In this document: piece by piece, positions 37,283 to 46,404 of the stretch
Layout of the letters: every line of letters starts with the position of its first letter
Numbering within the stretch: the first letter of the stretch is position 1
Assembly (NCBI RefSeq): GCF_000711225.1
Contig: NZ_JOMG01000002.1
Location: 3,012,293 to 3,076,292, forward strand
From: Pelobacter seleniigenes DSM 18267
GTDB lineage: Bacteria > Desulfobacterota > Desulfuromonadia > Desulfuromonadales > Geopsychrobacteraceae
DNA length: 64,000 nucleotides
Direction: 5' to 3'
Translations under genes and position numbers: made by a program
Notes under the pieces: generated by a model
Database searches by the model: none
What the model was told of the DNA's origin: nothing
The model's input: the letters and a program-made list of their open reading frames with translations, nothing else

Positions 37283-37330
37283 GAAGCATGTTTTCGATGT
37301 TTTGTCGATCCTCTCAACGGCTCTTTTTTA

Positions 37331-38659
37331 ATGGATAAAGTCTCCATGATGATTGCTTCTGATTCCGCTGGTGCCCAACGCGGCAGCAATGATGACAAGA
37401 CCAGGTTGCTGGCCGACAAGGTCCTCAGCGGGGCCGGACCCAAGACCGGTTTGGCCCGTCTGCTGCCGTTTCTCGGCCCGGCCTTTATTGCCAGTATCGC
37501 TTATGTCGACCCCGGTAACTTTGCCACCAACATCGAAGGTGGAGCCAAGTTCGGTTATACCCTGCTGTGGGTGATTGTCGCCAGCAATTTGATGGCGATG
37601 TTGATTCAAAGCCTTTCCGCCAAACTGGGGATCGCCACCGGTCGGAACCTGGCCGAGTTGTGTCGCGATCATTTTCCGGCCCCGGTGGTCTGGGGGATGT
37701 GGCTGATCATGGAGTTGGTAGCCATTGCCACCGATCTGGCTGAATTTATCGGTGCCGCGGTCGGCTTCAATCTTTTGTTTGGTTTTTCGCTATGGACTTC
37801 CGGCCTGATCACTGCGGTAGTCACCTTTCTCATCCTGGCCTTGCAGGCCCGTGGGTTCCGTCCCCTTGAGGCGGTTATTACCGCCTTACTCGGGGTGATT
37901 GCGCTCTGCTACCTGATTGAAACCTATCTGGATAAACCGGACTGGGCAAAGGTGGCCTATCATGCTGTTGTTCCTGGTTTTTCCGGTCCTCAGAGTGTCC
38001 TCTTGGCAACCGGGATTCTTGGGGCAACAGTGATGCCCCATGTTATTTTCCTACATTCGTCGCTGACTCAATCCAGGATCATGGCCACCGGGGCAAAGCA
38101 GAAACGCCAGCTGTTTTATTATCAGCTTATCGATGTCACCATTGCCATGGGGATTGCCGGGTTCGTCAACGCGGCCATGCTGCTGATGGCTGCCGCCACC
38201 TTTCACCAACAGGGGTTCAGTCATGTTGCTTCCATCGAGGAGGCGTACCGGACCCTTGAACCCCTGCTCGGCCGGGCTGCGGGCTGGGTATTCGCCATTT
38301 CCCTGCTCGCCGCGGGGCTGGCCTCCACCACGGTCGGCACCATGGCCGGCCAGGTGATCATGCAGGGCTTTCTGCAACGGCACATTCCGGTCTGGCTGCG
38401 GCGGCTGATCACCATTCTGCCGTCGCTGGTGGTGATCTATATCGGTCTTGATCCGACCCGAACCCTGGTGATCAGCCAGGTGGTGCTCAGCTTCGGGCTG
38501 CCTTTTGCCGTTATCCCGCTGGTGATCTTCACCCGGCGTACCGACCTGATGGGGGATCTAGTGAACTGGCGGATCACCACCCTGGCGGCCGCTGTGATCG
38601 CCGGGTTGATCATCGCATTGAATTTTTACCTGATTTATCAGACAGTTTGGGGATCCTGA
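37331..38659 (+). CDS. Nramp family Mn2+/Fe2+ transporter
   Basis: The 442-residue protein has 11 predicted helices and the metal-binding DPGN motif (D60-N63 in YVDPGNFATNIEGG) in helix 1, with GATVMPHVIFLHSSL in helix 6 providing the conserved methionine. These features define proton-coupled Mn2+/Fe2+ Nramp importers. No ribosome site precedes the first ATG clearly; an ATG pair at 37346-37351 is an alternative. The Usp gene starts two bases after its stop codon, so the genes are cotranscribed. Confidence 0.9.
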   Translation: MDKVSMMIASDSAGAQRGSNDDKTRLLADKVLSGAGPKTGLARLLPFLGPAFIASIAYVDPGNFATNIEGGAKFGYTLLWVIVASNLMAMLIQSLSAKLGIATGRNLAELCRDHFPAPVVWGMWLIMELVAIATDLAEFIGAAVGFNLLFGFSLWTSGLITAVVTFLILALQARGFRPLEAVITALLGVIALCYLIETYLDKPDWAKVAYHAVVPGFSGPQSVLLATGILGATVMPHVIFLHSSLTQSRIMATGAKQKRQLFYYQLIDVTIAMGIAGFVNAAMLLMAAATFHQQGFSHVASIEEAYRTLEPLLGRAAGWVFAISLLAAGLASTTVGTMAGQVIMQGFLQRHIPVWLRRLITILPSLVVIYIGLDPTRTLVISQVVLSFGLPFAVIPLVIFTRRTDLMGDLVNWRITTLAAAVIAGLIIALNFYLIYQTVWGS

Positions 38660-38661
38660 CC

Positions 38662-39555
38662 ATGTTCAAGCATATTATTGTCCCATTGGACGGCTCTTCT
38701 CTGGCGGAAAATGCCTGTGCGGTCGCCATCAGCCTGGCACGCCTGTTTTCCGCCGAAGTCACCCTGCTGCATCTGCTCGAAGAAAATCCTCCGGCAAATA
38801 TTCATGGTGAACGTCATCTGGCCGAACGGGAAGAGGCGGAAGAGTACCTGAAGGACTTGTGCCGTCGCCTTGATATCGAGGATCTGCAGCTTCATTGTCA
38901 TGTTCATGAAGAAGCGGTCACCGATGTTGCCAGAGGGATTGTCGCCCACGAGCAGGAGGTGGCGCCGGACCTGATCGTGATGAGTTCCCATGGACCGAAG
39001 CGCTTTGAGCATCTGATCCGGGGCAGTCTGCCCCAACAGGTGGTCAGTTTCGGCAAGACCCCGTTGCTGCTGGTGCCCGCCGCAACGATCCCGGATCGGC
39101 CGTTGGCGTTGCGACGTTTGCTGGTGCCGTTGGACGGTCAGACCCAGCATGAACGGACTTTCGCCATCGCCAAAGACCTGGCTCTGGCCACTAACGGGAC
39201 CCTGTTCCTGCTTTCGGTCGTGGTTCGCCCTTCCGAGCTGTGGGGGGAGCGGGCGACGGTATCGCGCTATTTGCCGGGCTCGACCTGGGCATTGCAACAG
39301 CAGGCCATGGAGTCCCAGCAGCACTATCTTGAGCAGCGTCTGGCGGAGTTGAAGCAGCTGGGGCTTGAAGCCGGGGCCGAAATCGCTTATGGCAAAGTGG
39401 CCCCGACCATTGCCCGGACAGCACGCAAAACCGAAGCCGACCTGATCATCATGGCGACCCATGGCAAGTTCGGCAGCGAAGCCTTCTGGGCCAACAGCAT
39501 CGCCGCCCGGGTTCAAGGAAAAACGAGCAAGGCCATTTTGCTGGTACCGCTCTGA
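38662..39555 (+). CDS. Tandem universal stress protein
   Basis: The 297-residue protein has two UspA domains. The first starts MFKHIIVPLDGSSLAENA and includes DLIVMSSHGPKRFEHLIRGS. The second starts RLLVPLDGQTQHERTFAIA and ends DLIIMATHGKFGSEAFW. The glycine-rich ATP-binding loops are partly kept (SHGPKR, THGKFG). Usp proteins are cytoplasmic stress regulators. Its place between an Nramp transporter and a PPK2 suggests a joint stress or metal response unit. Confidence 0.88.
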   Translation: MFKHIIVPLDGSSLAENACAVAISLARLFSAEVTLLHLLEENPPANIHGERHLAEREEAEEYLKDLCRRLDIEDLQLHCHVHEEAVTDVARGIVAHEQEVAPDLIVMSSHGPKRFEHLIRGSLPQQVVSFGKTPLLLVPAATIPDRPLALRRLLVPLDGQTQHERTFAIAKDLALATNGTLFLLSVVVRPSELWGERATVSRYLPGSTWALQQQAMESQQHYLEQRLAELKQLGLEAGAEIAYGKVAPTIARTARKTEADLIIMATHGKFGSEAFWANSIAARVQGKTSKAILLVPL

Positions 39556-39591
39556 ACCGGTTCGCGGCCGCAAGCAAAGGAAGGAGCAGCG

Positions 39592-40449
39592 ATGAAGTAT
39601 CTGGAGAAGTTCCGGGTCAAACCGGGCAGCAAGGTTGATTTGAGCAAAGTCGACGCCGGGTTCAAGGATAAATATCACCACGGTGGGGACAAGAAGGTTC
39701 AAAAAGAGCTTGAAACTCACATCAACAAGATGAGAGAACAGCAATATCTGATGTATGCGGAAGGGGGGCGTTCGCTGTTGATCTGTCTGCAGGGGCGGGA
39801 TGCCGCAGGCAAAGACGGCACGATCAATCATGTGCTGAGCGCCATGAATCCGCAGGGCTGTACGGTGACCGGATTCAAAGTCCCGTCGGCTGAAGAGGCC
39901 GCGCATGATTTTCTCTGGCGTTATCATCAGGCCATGCCGCCCAAAGGGCATGTCGCCATTTTCAACCGGTCCCATTACGAAGATGTGCTGGTGGTCCGGG
40001 TTCATAACCTGGTCCCGAAAAAAATCTGGTCCCAGCGTTACCAGCAGATCAACGATTTTGAAAAAATGCTTTCTGACAATGGCATCCATATTCTCAAGTT
40101 TTATCTGCATATCGACCCGGATGAACAACTGGAGCGCTTCAAAAAGCGCATCGATGACCCGGCCCGGCACTGGAAGATCAGCACCGGCGACTATGCGGAA
40201 CGCCCTTTTTGGGATGCTTACAGCAAGGCCTATGAGGCGGCGCTGAGTCGTTGCAGCACAGCGCACGCGCCCTGGTTTATCATCCCGTCGAACCATAAGT
40301 GGTTCCGCAACCTGGCGGTATCCAGGATCATCAGTGAATATATGGAATCGCTACGAATGAAGTTTCCCGAACCGACGGTCGATATCGCTGAAATCCGTCA
40401 AAAATATCACGATATCGTCAGCAACGAGAAAAAGCGGGCTGATGCTTAG
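39592..40449 (+). CDS. Polyphosphate kinase 2 family protein
   Basis: The start follows AAGGAAGGAG; 285 residues. Walker A is GRDAAGKDGT (68-77) and Walker B lies in FNRSHYEDVLVVRVHNLVP. The RSHYEDVLV form and IIPSNHKWFRNLAVSRI near the C-terminus resemble class III PPK2 enzymes, which use polyphosphate to phosphorylate AMP and ADP. The class assignment is from motif resemblance only. It is the last gene of the Nramp operon. Confidence 0.9.
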   Translation: MKYLEKFRVKPGSKVDLSKVDAGFKDKYHHGGDKKVQKELETHINKMREQQYLMYAEGGRSLLICLQGRDAAGKDGTINHVLSAMNPQGCTVTGFKVPSAEEAAHDFLWRYHQAMPPKGHVAIFNRSHYEDVLVVRVHNLVPKKIWSQRYQQINDFEKMLSDNGIHILKFYLHIDPDEQLERFKKRIDDPARHWKISTGDYAERPFWDAYSKAYEAALSRCSTAHAPWFIIPSNHKWFRNLAVSRIISEYMESLRMKFPEPTVDIAEIRQKYHDIVSNEKKRADA

Positions 40450-40488
40450 CTGTTGAGCGGGCACGCAAAGGCTACGAGTTTTTTTACG

Positions 40489-40570
40489 GGTTGATTTTGT
40501 AAGGTGGGCAAAAAAGCTTCGTTCCCCGCTGTTCTTTAAAAAACAGGTTGGATTTTTTCGACAACCTGCC
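40489..40570. repeat. Modular intergenic repeat, fragment 5
   Basis: TTGATTTTGTAAGGTGGGC matches the module after copy 3 and inside copy 2. It is followed by TTCCCC and an inverted pair around GGTTGGATTTTTTCGACAACC. It lies between the convergent PPK2 and rhomboid genes. Confidence 0.45.
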
Positions 40571-40584
40571 AAGGCAGGAGCGGG

Positions 40585-41541
40585 TTAGTGGTTTAGGGCC
40601 AGCCACCAGCTGCCGCTGAGCAGGCCGACCGAGACCACCGCCAGGACATAGCTCAACAGCCGGTTGGCGGTCAGTTGCGGGGGGAACAATTTGCCCCACA
40701 GCAGGCCGAGAACGATACCGCAACCAAAGCCGAACAGATGGGCACCCAGGTCGGTGTTCTCCCCGCTGCTGCCGAGCAGGCCCAGCAGGCCCAAGGCTGC
40801 TGCCAGGGGCAACGGCCAGCGGCGCCACAGCCCCAGGCGATGATACAGCATATTGATGGTCGCGAGCAGCCCCACTGCGCCGAAGACGGCCGTTGATGCA
40901 CCGATGGAACGATGGTCGGGTGCTTGCAGCAGGGCATTGATCAGGTTGCCAAAGGTTCCGCTGCACAGAATCAGGAACCAGGCGCTGCCGGAGCCAAGCA
41001 GCCAGCACAGACGGACGCTGAACAAGCCGCCGACGATAATGTTCCCGGCCAGGTGCAGCGGCCCGGAATGGAGGGTCAGGGCGGTGACCGCACGCCACCA
41101 TTGCCCCTGGCTGATTTTCAGGGCGTCAGCGTTACCCGCGTCGAGCCAATTCAACGAGGCGGATCCGAAGGGGTTGCCGTGTTGAACGACCAGGTTATGA
41201 AAAACCGCCAGCAGAATCAGTACCCAGATGGTCGACGCCGTATTCTCGTGAAGTCTGCGCGCAACCGGCGGTGCTGGCGGCCAGTTTCTGTTCTCCTGCT
41301 CGTACTCACTCAACTCCCGACAGGCCTGCCGGTAATGGCTGACCGGAACCAGCAGCAACCAGCCCGCAGCGTACTGTTCTCCCCGACAGGGAATCCCCCG
41401 CGCCTCCAGGACCAGCAGCCAGCTGCGCAAGCGTGCTTTGGAGAGTCCGGCGGTTGACAAACCCTCCTTAAGTTCCGGTGGGACCGGGCGCCATTCCGGC
41501 TGTTCAATGTTGATATTCTGTTCTTCGGGCATGGTTTCCAT
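40585..41541 (-). CDS. Rhomboid family intramembrane serine protease
   Basis: I choose the ATG at 41541 (318 residues), since earlier starts run into the upstream gene. About 100 cytoplasmic residues precede six or seven membrane helices. The catalytic serine is S216 in GASTAVFGAVG and the histidine H268 in GAHLFGFGCG; HSGPLHLAGNIIVGG supplies the conserved H and N of helix 2. Rhomboids cut membrane proteins within helices. Substrates are unknown. The N-terminal soluble part is of an unassigned type. Confidence 0.85.
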   Translation of the reverse strand: METMPEEQNINIEQPEWRPVPPELKEGLSTAGLSKARLRSWLLVLEARGIPCRGEQYAAGWLLLVPVSHYRQACRELSEYEQENRNWPPAPPVARRLHENTASTIWVLILLAVFHNLVVQHGNPFGSASLNWLDAGNADALKISQGQWWRAVTALTLHSGPLHLAGNIIVGGLFSVRLCWLLGSGSAWFLILCSGTFGNLINALLQAPDHRSIGASTAVFGAVGLLATINMLYHRLGLWRRWPLPLAAALGLLGLLGSSGENTDLGAHLFGFGCGIVLGLLWGKLFPPQLTANRLLSYVLAVVSVGLLSGSWWLALNH

Positions 41542-41593
41542 CAGCGCAGCCCGGCGCAGGGCGAGGGCGGTTCGGGCTGTTGGAATCTCCCCA

Positions 41594-42175
41594 TCAGCGG
41601 GCCTCGGCGTCGCGGGGGCGGCCGCAGGCGGGAGTCCGATAGCCGGCCATTTGGGCCACCAGGGTCTGCGCATCGTTCGCGCTGAGCAGCATGGCATGAT
41701 GCTCAGGTTTAACGAATTGCTCAGTCCGGGCGTGCTCAAGAAACGCACACAGCAGGTCGTAATAGCCATCAACATTTAACAGTGCACAGGGTTTGCTGTG
41801 CAGGCCAAGGACGCTCCAGGTCAGCATTTCGAACAGCTCCTCCAGGGTTCCGAGGCCTCCCGGCAGGGCGATGAAGCCATCGGCCAGTTCCGCCATTTGT
41901 GCTTTTCGCTGATGCATGGATTGGACGATTTTCAACTCGGTCAAGCCGGGGTGGGCGACCTCCTTGTCAACCAGCAGCCTGGGGATGACACCGATGACTT
42001 CGCCCCCTTGCGCCAGCATTTCAGTAGCGAGAATCCCCATGATGCCAACGCTCGCTCCACCGTAAACCAGGCCGATACCCTGTTGCGCCAGGGTTGCTGC
42101 CAGTTGCTTTGCGGCCGCTTCATAGCTGGCCGACCTGCCGGGATTTGAGCCGCAATAAACGCATATTCTGTTCAT
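41594..42175 (-). CDS. LOG family protein (TIGR00730)
   Basis: The 193-residue protein starts with MNRICVYCGSNPG and holds GLVYGGASVGIMGILA and the nucleotide motif PGGLGTLEELFE, which define LOG (Lonely Guy) proteins. Members cleave cytokinin riboside 5'-monophosphates or, in bacteria, act as nucleotide 5'-monophosphate phosphoribohydrolases. The arginine upstream of the PGGxGTxEE box is present (HQRKAQM). It probably shares a transcript with the downstream rhomboid gene. Confidence 0.9.
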   Translation of the reverse strand: MNRICVYCGSNPGRSASYEAAAKQLAATLAQQGIGLVYGGASVGIMGILATEMLAQGGEVIGVIPRLLVDKEVAHPGLTELKIVQSMHQRKAQMAELADGFIALPGGLGTLEELFEMLTWSVLGLHSKPCALLNVDGYYDLLCAFLEHARTEQFVKPEHHAMLLSANDAQTLVAQMAGYRTPACGRPRDAEAR

Positions 42176-42265
42176 GATCTATTTCCGTGGGGCAGAAGGA
42201 ATGTACCGTCAACGATGATCTGTTACCGGATATCCATCTTAACATAGTGACCCACGGATGAGCGG

Positions 42266-43237
42266 CTAGAAATATTCCTTGAGAAAGCGCAGTGCACCCG
42301 GGTGTAGCGGGATGGTGATATTTGGCAGCGCATTGGTGAGCTGGAGTTGGTGGAGGGCCGACCGCTGTCGTGCGGGAGTGTCGGAGTGGGGAGTAAACAG
42401 CAGGTTGAGAATCCGGAAGGTCGTCTCTTCAGCAAGATTGCTGTCGGCCAGCAACAAGACTGGCACACCGATGGTTCGGAGCGGCTCTGTCTGTTCCGGA
42501 AAGCTCAGGGCCGGTACAATGGCCTGTTCGTAAAACGGAAAATCCTGATAAAAGGCCAACTCCTGCTCGGTCGCGGAAGGCTCTGGCCACGGGCTGATCA
42601 GCCGTAACGGAAAGGAATACTGGAGCTTCTGGACTGCTTCGTTGGGCACGCCGGAAACCATCCAGACCGCTGCCACGCTGCCGTTGACCAATTCCTGCAA
42701 AGCCAGTTCATAGCCGACGTAAATAGGAGTGATCCGCGCCCATAGCTGCATCGCTTGCAGGTAGCGCTTGGCTGTCACTGCCGAGTCGGAGCCCGGATTG
42801 CCGATGGCGATGCGCTTGCCGCAGAGGTCGCCGGGAACCTTGAGAGGGCTGCTCTGCGGAACCAGCAACTGGGCATAGGTCCCGGACAACTGCGCCAGCA
42901 GGGCCAGGTTGGTGCTGCCGCCCGCTTTCCCGGAAGGGTTGTTCAGGTCGCGGTAGGTGTCTTCCGTTCCGGCCAGAGCGAGGTCGATTTCGCCTCTTTG
43001 CAGTTCAGCGAGATTCGCCCGCGATCCTGCCGAAGGCAGGGCTTTGACGCGGGCCGGGGACAGCCCCCGATGGAGCAGACCGGCAAGGTCTTCGACAAAG
43101 CGTTGCGAAGTGCTGCCGTCCGGTCCTCCGCTCAAGCGGAGGACTGGACTTTGCTGGTGACGATCCGCCTGGGAAATCACCAGCATCAGGATTCCTAAAA
43201 TACCGGCCAGGCCGATCAGTAAAGTTTTTTTCTTCAT
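42266..43237 (-). CDS. TAXI-family TRAP-type solute-binding protein (orphan)
   Basis: The 323-residue protein has an N-terminal signal or anchor helix (residues 4-22). The mature part fits TAXI proteins: LRLSGGPDGSTSQRFVEDLA, IDLALAGTEDTY, KRIAIGNPGSDSAVTAKRYL and a final IPLHPGALRFLKEYF. TAXI proteins feed TRAP transporters, but no TRAP membrane subunit is nearby. It may serve a distant transporter or act as a sensor. No good ribosome site precedes the start. Confidence 0.85.
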   Translation of the reverse strand: MKKKTLLIGLAGILGILMLVISQADRHQQSPVLRLSGGPDGSTSQRFVEDLAGLLHRGLSPARVKALPSAGSRANLAELQRGEIDLALAGTEDTYRDLNNPSGKAGGSTNLALLAQLSGTYAQLLVPQSSPLKVPGDLCGKRIAIGNPGSDSAVTAKRYLQAMQLWARITPIYVGYELALQELVNGSVAAVWMVSGVPNEAVQKLQYSFPLRLISPWPEPSATEQELAFYQDFPFYEQAIVPALSFPEQTEPLRTIGVPVLLLADSNLAEETTFRILNLLFTPHSDTPARQRSALHQLQLTNALPNITIPLHPGALRFLKEYF

Positions 43238-43582
43238 GTCGGGACGGGTAATTCCGTGCAGGTTGTTAATGCTCTTTTAAAAATGCCGAATCTTGCCGTT
43301 TCCCAACCGGTGAATCCATCAAATAATCATATCCAGCACCATTTTTCCGGCAAGCGGCCGTTAAATCGGGCGAAGCGGTTTAATTCCGCGGGTTCCGAGC
43401 TGGTTCTCTCGTTCCTTATGTGATATAAAATCCTTCTTTTGATTTAATGGTTTATTTATCTCTCTGTCGGGATAGCCTCCCGGCCGTTTATTATGCTCAT
43501 GAAAGATATGGATTCCCCGCTGTTTGCTCCAGCTGCGGCGGGGGTGTTGCTATGACTCGAAGCTGAAGAAAAGGATTGGATT
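43238..43582. other. Long intergenic region before the divergent Nramp-like gene
   Basis: No gene is visible. An AT-rich part (43420-43470) could hold promoters. CCCCGC...GCGGGG (about 43516-43545) can form a stem shortly before the Nramp-like start. I could not match it to a known metal riboswitch. Confidence 0.3.
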
Positions 43583-44857
43583 TTGGAAACAACACTCACA
43601 GAAAACTCTCTTTCCCCGTGGGATCAGCTGCTCAAATTGGTCAGAACCTTAGGCCCGGGGATCCTCACGGCAACTGCAGCGATCGGCGGCAGTCATCTGG
43701 TTGCTTCAACTCAGGCCGGGGCAAAATTCGGCTGGTCTTTGGCGTTATTGATTCTATTCGTCAATCTGTTCAAGTATCCTTTTTTCAGGGCCGGGATCAG
43801 TTATACGATGGCCACCGGGAAAACCCTGCAGAATGGTTACGCCCAGATGGGTAAAGGTTATATCGGCCTGGCCTTTTTCCTGAATATTTTTTCCGCAGTG
43901 GTGAATACCTCGGCGCTGACCCTGTTCTCTGCCGCTTTGTTGGGATATTTTCTGCCCGGAAATCTGCCGCTGTCCGTATTAAGCCTGATTGTTCTGGCTG
44001 CCTCGCTGTTGATTGTACTGGCCGGGCATTTTGCCATGCTCAACCGGATCTCCAAGTTTATTATGGTGGTGCTGGCCATTTCCACCGTCGCTGCGGTGGC
44101 GATTGCCTGGCACAACGGTCCGGTCGCGCCGGCCGATTATGTCTCTCCTTCACCCTGGACCCTGGCTTCGGTCGGGTTTCTGGTGGTCACCATGGGGTGG
44201 ATGCCGGCGCCCATCGAAATCTCCTGTCTGACCTCGTTATGGCTGGCCAAACAACGCGCCGAGCAGGACGTCACGTCTAAATCCGCCCTGTTTGATTTCA
44301 ATCTTGGTTATTGGACAACCGCCATCCTGGCTCTGTTCTTTCTGGCCCTGGGCGCCTTGGTTCTGCACGGTGGCGGCCAGGAACTGGCCAAAGGCGGAAT
44401 CGGGTTTTCCCATCAGCTGGTCAGTATGTATGCCGGCACCATCGGCGAATGGTCCCGCTACATGATCGCCCTGATCGCTTTTTTCTGTATTTTCGGCTCC
44501 ACCATCACCGTGGTTGACGGTTATTCACGGGCCCTGGCCGAAGGGCTGCAACTGTTGCGTAATCATGATGAGTATTCGGAACGGTCTTTTGCCACCTGGG
44601 TCGGCCTGGTTGCCGTTGCCTGTGTGGCCATTCTGCTGTTCTTTAAAAGCGCCCTGTTGCCGATGCTCGGCTTTGCCATGACCATGGCGTTCATGACCAC
44701 TCCGTTTTTTGCCTGGCTCAACCATCACCTGGTGCAAACGGCCGACATGCCTGCCGAGCTGCGCCCCAATAAGGCCCTGGTCGCACTCAGTTACCTGGGG
44801 CTGATTTATCTGTTCGGTTTCCTGGCCTTGTTTGTGTGGTGGAAATGGTTAATGTAA
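43583..44857 (+). CDS. Divergent Nramp-like transporter lacking the DPGN motif
   Basis: The TTG at 43583 follows AAAAGGA; 424 residues and 11 predicted helices. The overall order and GPGILTATAAIGGSHLVAST segment align with helix 1 of Nramp, but the DPGN metal site is replaced by AIGG. Helix 6 has MGWMPAPIEISC instead of MPH. It therefore belongs to the uncharacterised Nramp-related branch and probably does not carry Mn2+ in the usual way. The window also has a canonical Nramp gene at 37.3 kb. Confidence 0.8.
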   Translation: METTLTENSLSPWDQLLKLVRTLGPGILTATAAIGGSHLVASTQAGAKFGWSLALLILFVNLFKYPFFRAGISYTMATGKTLQNGYAQMGKGYIGLAFFLNIFSAVVNTSALTLFSAALLGYFLPGNLPLSVLSLIVLAASLLIVLAGHFAMLNRISKFIMVVLAISTVAAVAIAWHNGPVAPADYVSPSPWTLASVGFLVVTMGWMPAPIEISCLTSLWLAKQRAEQDVTSKSALFDFNLGYWTTAILALFFLALGALVLHGGGQELAKGGIGFSHQLVSMYAGTIGEWSRYMIALIAFFCIFGSTITVVDGYSRALAEGLQLLRNHDEYSERSFATWVGLVAVACVAILLFFKSALLPMLGFAMTMAFMTTPFFAWLNHHLVQTADMPAELRPNKALVALSYLGLIYLFGFLALFVWWKWLM

Positions 44858-44932
44858 ATCAGTTTTGACTGGCCGGGGTGGGGGGCCCCAAGCGGTTAGC
44901 CGGGGGCTGGTCCTGGCGCTGTTGCGTAACGA

Positions 44933-44971
44933 TTTTCCCCTGCGGCTTCACATGACCGAAGCCGCGGGGGC
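44933..44971. terminator. Hairpin between convergent genes
   Basis: GCGGCTTC and GAAGCCGC, extended by flanking C and G runs, form a strong stem around a 7-nt loop. A T-run lies only on the upstream side of the plus strand, so termination efficiency is uncertain. Confidence 0.4.
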
Positions 44972-44994
44972 GGTCTTGCCGTTGCGCACCGTCG

Positions 44995-46266
44995 TTAGTG
45001 GCGATCTCTCGGCACCGTCTTGGCTGCGGCCCTGATATTCCAGCCTGTCCTATTGTTGAAGGGAAAACTTAAGCTCCTGCTGGCCGAATCGGTAATCACC
45101 CGGTTGCGGCCTTTATTTTTCGCTTCGTACAGGCACATATCCGCCGCATTGAGTAACTGGGTCAAGGTGGAATAGTTGGACTGACAGGCGATGCCGAAAC
45201 TGGCCGTCACCTGTTGGCTTTCATAAAAACTGCAGGTGCCGATGGCCTGGCGCAGCCTTTCGGCAAGCGGTTGCGCCCCGCTGCAGTCGATATCGGGGCA
45301 GATGACAATAAACTCCTCTCCACCCCAGCGACCGCAGCTGTCAACCTCGCGGAGACTGCCGTGCAGAATATTGGCGATGCTTTTCAGGACCCGGTCGCCG
45401 GTGGCATGGCCGAAGCTGTCATTAATGGTTTTAAAATAATCGATATCGAGCAGAATAACGGCGAAATCTTTTTCATAGCGCAGGGCTCTTTTGTGCAAAT
45501 CGCGGAGGAGCTGATTGATTTTACGCCGGTTGAACAGCCCGGTCAGTTCGTCTCTTTCCGCCTGATTCTGCAGTTCCTGGTTGATCCGTTCGATCTCTTT
45601 GTTTTTGGCCAGCAGGGTTTTGTTCTTGTCGGCGATAATCTTGTTGCTGATGAACTCTTTGGTGAAGTTGCGGTAATGGAGGGCTGATACCAGAAAAGCG
45701 ATGATGCTGTTGGAGCCGATATCCCAGATATAACAGCTTACAACAATTTCGGGGTGGACTCGCGGCAGCAAAATGATGGTGCTCAGGCTGAGCAGTGAAT
45801 AGAGGGCAAAACTTTGCCGCAAGGAAAAGATAAAGATGACCGCCGACCCGTAGATCACCGCAATGTATATGGTCGGCAGGTGGACCACGGTGCTGTCATA
45901 TTCAATGAACATAAAGCGAATCAGGGCCACGATCATGCCGACCAGGCACAGGCTGATTTCATAAAAGCGGTGAAAGTAATTGAGCGCCTGCGGTTTCCTG
46001 AACTGATAAAAGAGGCTGAGAAAGACAAAAAACAGCATGGCCAAGGCGGATTGCACATAAACCATTTGCCGGTTGCTGCCCGGCGCGCTGACCTGGAAGG
46101 CGTACACAAGTTGTTCGAAAAACAGGAATAACGACAGAACAACAATCATGACATTGTTGCGATGAAATTTGCGGAGCGCAAACTCTTTCCGATAGGCTCG
46201 GTAGACGTAAGGGAAGAATTTTTGGATTTGGTTGGCGAATTTTTGACTCATGAAGGCTTTATTCAT
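44995..46266 (-). CDS. Membrane diguanylate cyclase (GGDEF)
   Basis: The 423-residue protein has six predicted helices in residues 35-200, a short coiled coil (IADKNKTLLAKNKEIERI), then a GGDEF domain starting DELTGLFNRRK. The active site is GGEEF (catalytic), preceded by an I-site RxxD (R-E-V-D) at the standard five-residue distance. It should synthesise c-di-GMP and be product-inhibited. The N-terminal sensor is of an unassigned 6-TM type. It opposes the EAL protein of the 19-kb island in function. Confidence 0.92.
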   Translation of the reverse strand: MNKAFMSQKFANQIQKFFPYVYRAYRKEFALRKFHRNNVMIVVLSLFLFFEQLVYAFQVSAPGSNRQMVYVQSALAMLFFVFLSLFYQFRKPQALNYFHRFYEISLCLVGMIVALIRFMFIEYDSTVVHLPTIYIAVIYGSAVIFIFSLRQSFALYSLLSLSTIILLPRVHPEIVVSCYIWDIGSNSIIAFLVSALHYRNFTKEFISNKIIADKNKTLLAKNKEIERINQELQNQAERDELTGLFNRRKINQLLRDLHKRALRYEKDFAVILLDIDYFKTINDSFGHATGDRVLKSIANILHGSLREVDSCGRWGGEEFIVICPDIDCSGAQPLAERLRQAIGTCSFYESQQVTASFGIACQSNYSTLTQLLNAADMCLYEAKNKGRNRVITDSASRSLSFPFNNRTGWNIRAAAKTVPRDRH

Positions 46267-46404
46267 CGCGTTCCGATGATGTGCGGAGATAAAAAATAAA
46301 TTAAATGATTATGTGGAAAATCTTATTATATAGGTCAAATAGCAGAAGGCAAATTTTTCTTGGCTTGCTACCGGATTAGGCGAGCTGGTCGTGGTTTGTG
46401 TCTG

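Noticed and set aside
43238..43582. Mn2+ (yybP-ykoY) or other metal riboswitch upstream of the Nramp-like gene
   Set aside because: A GC stem is present but I could not find the conserved loop sequences of known metal riboswitches.
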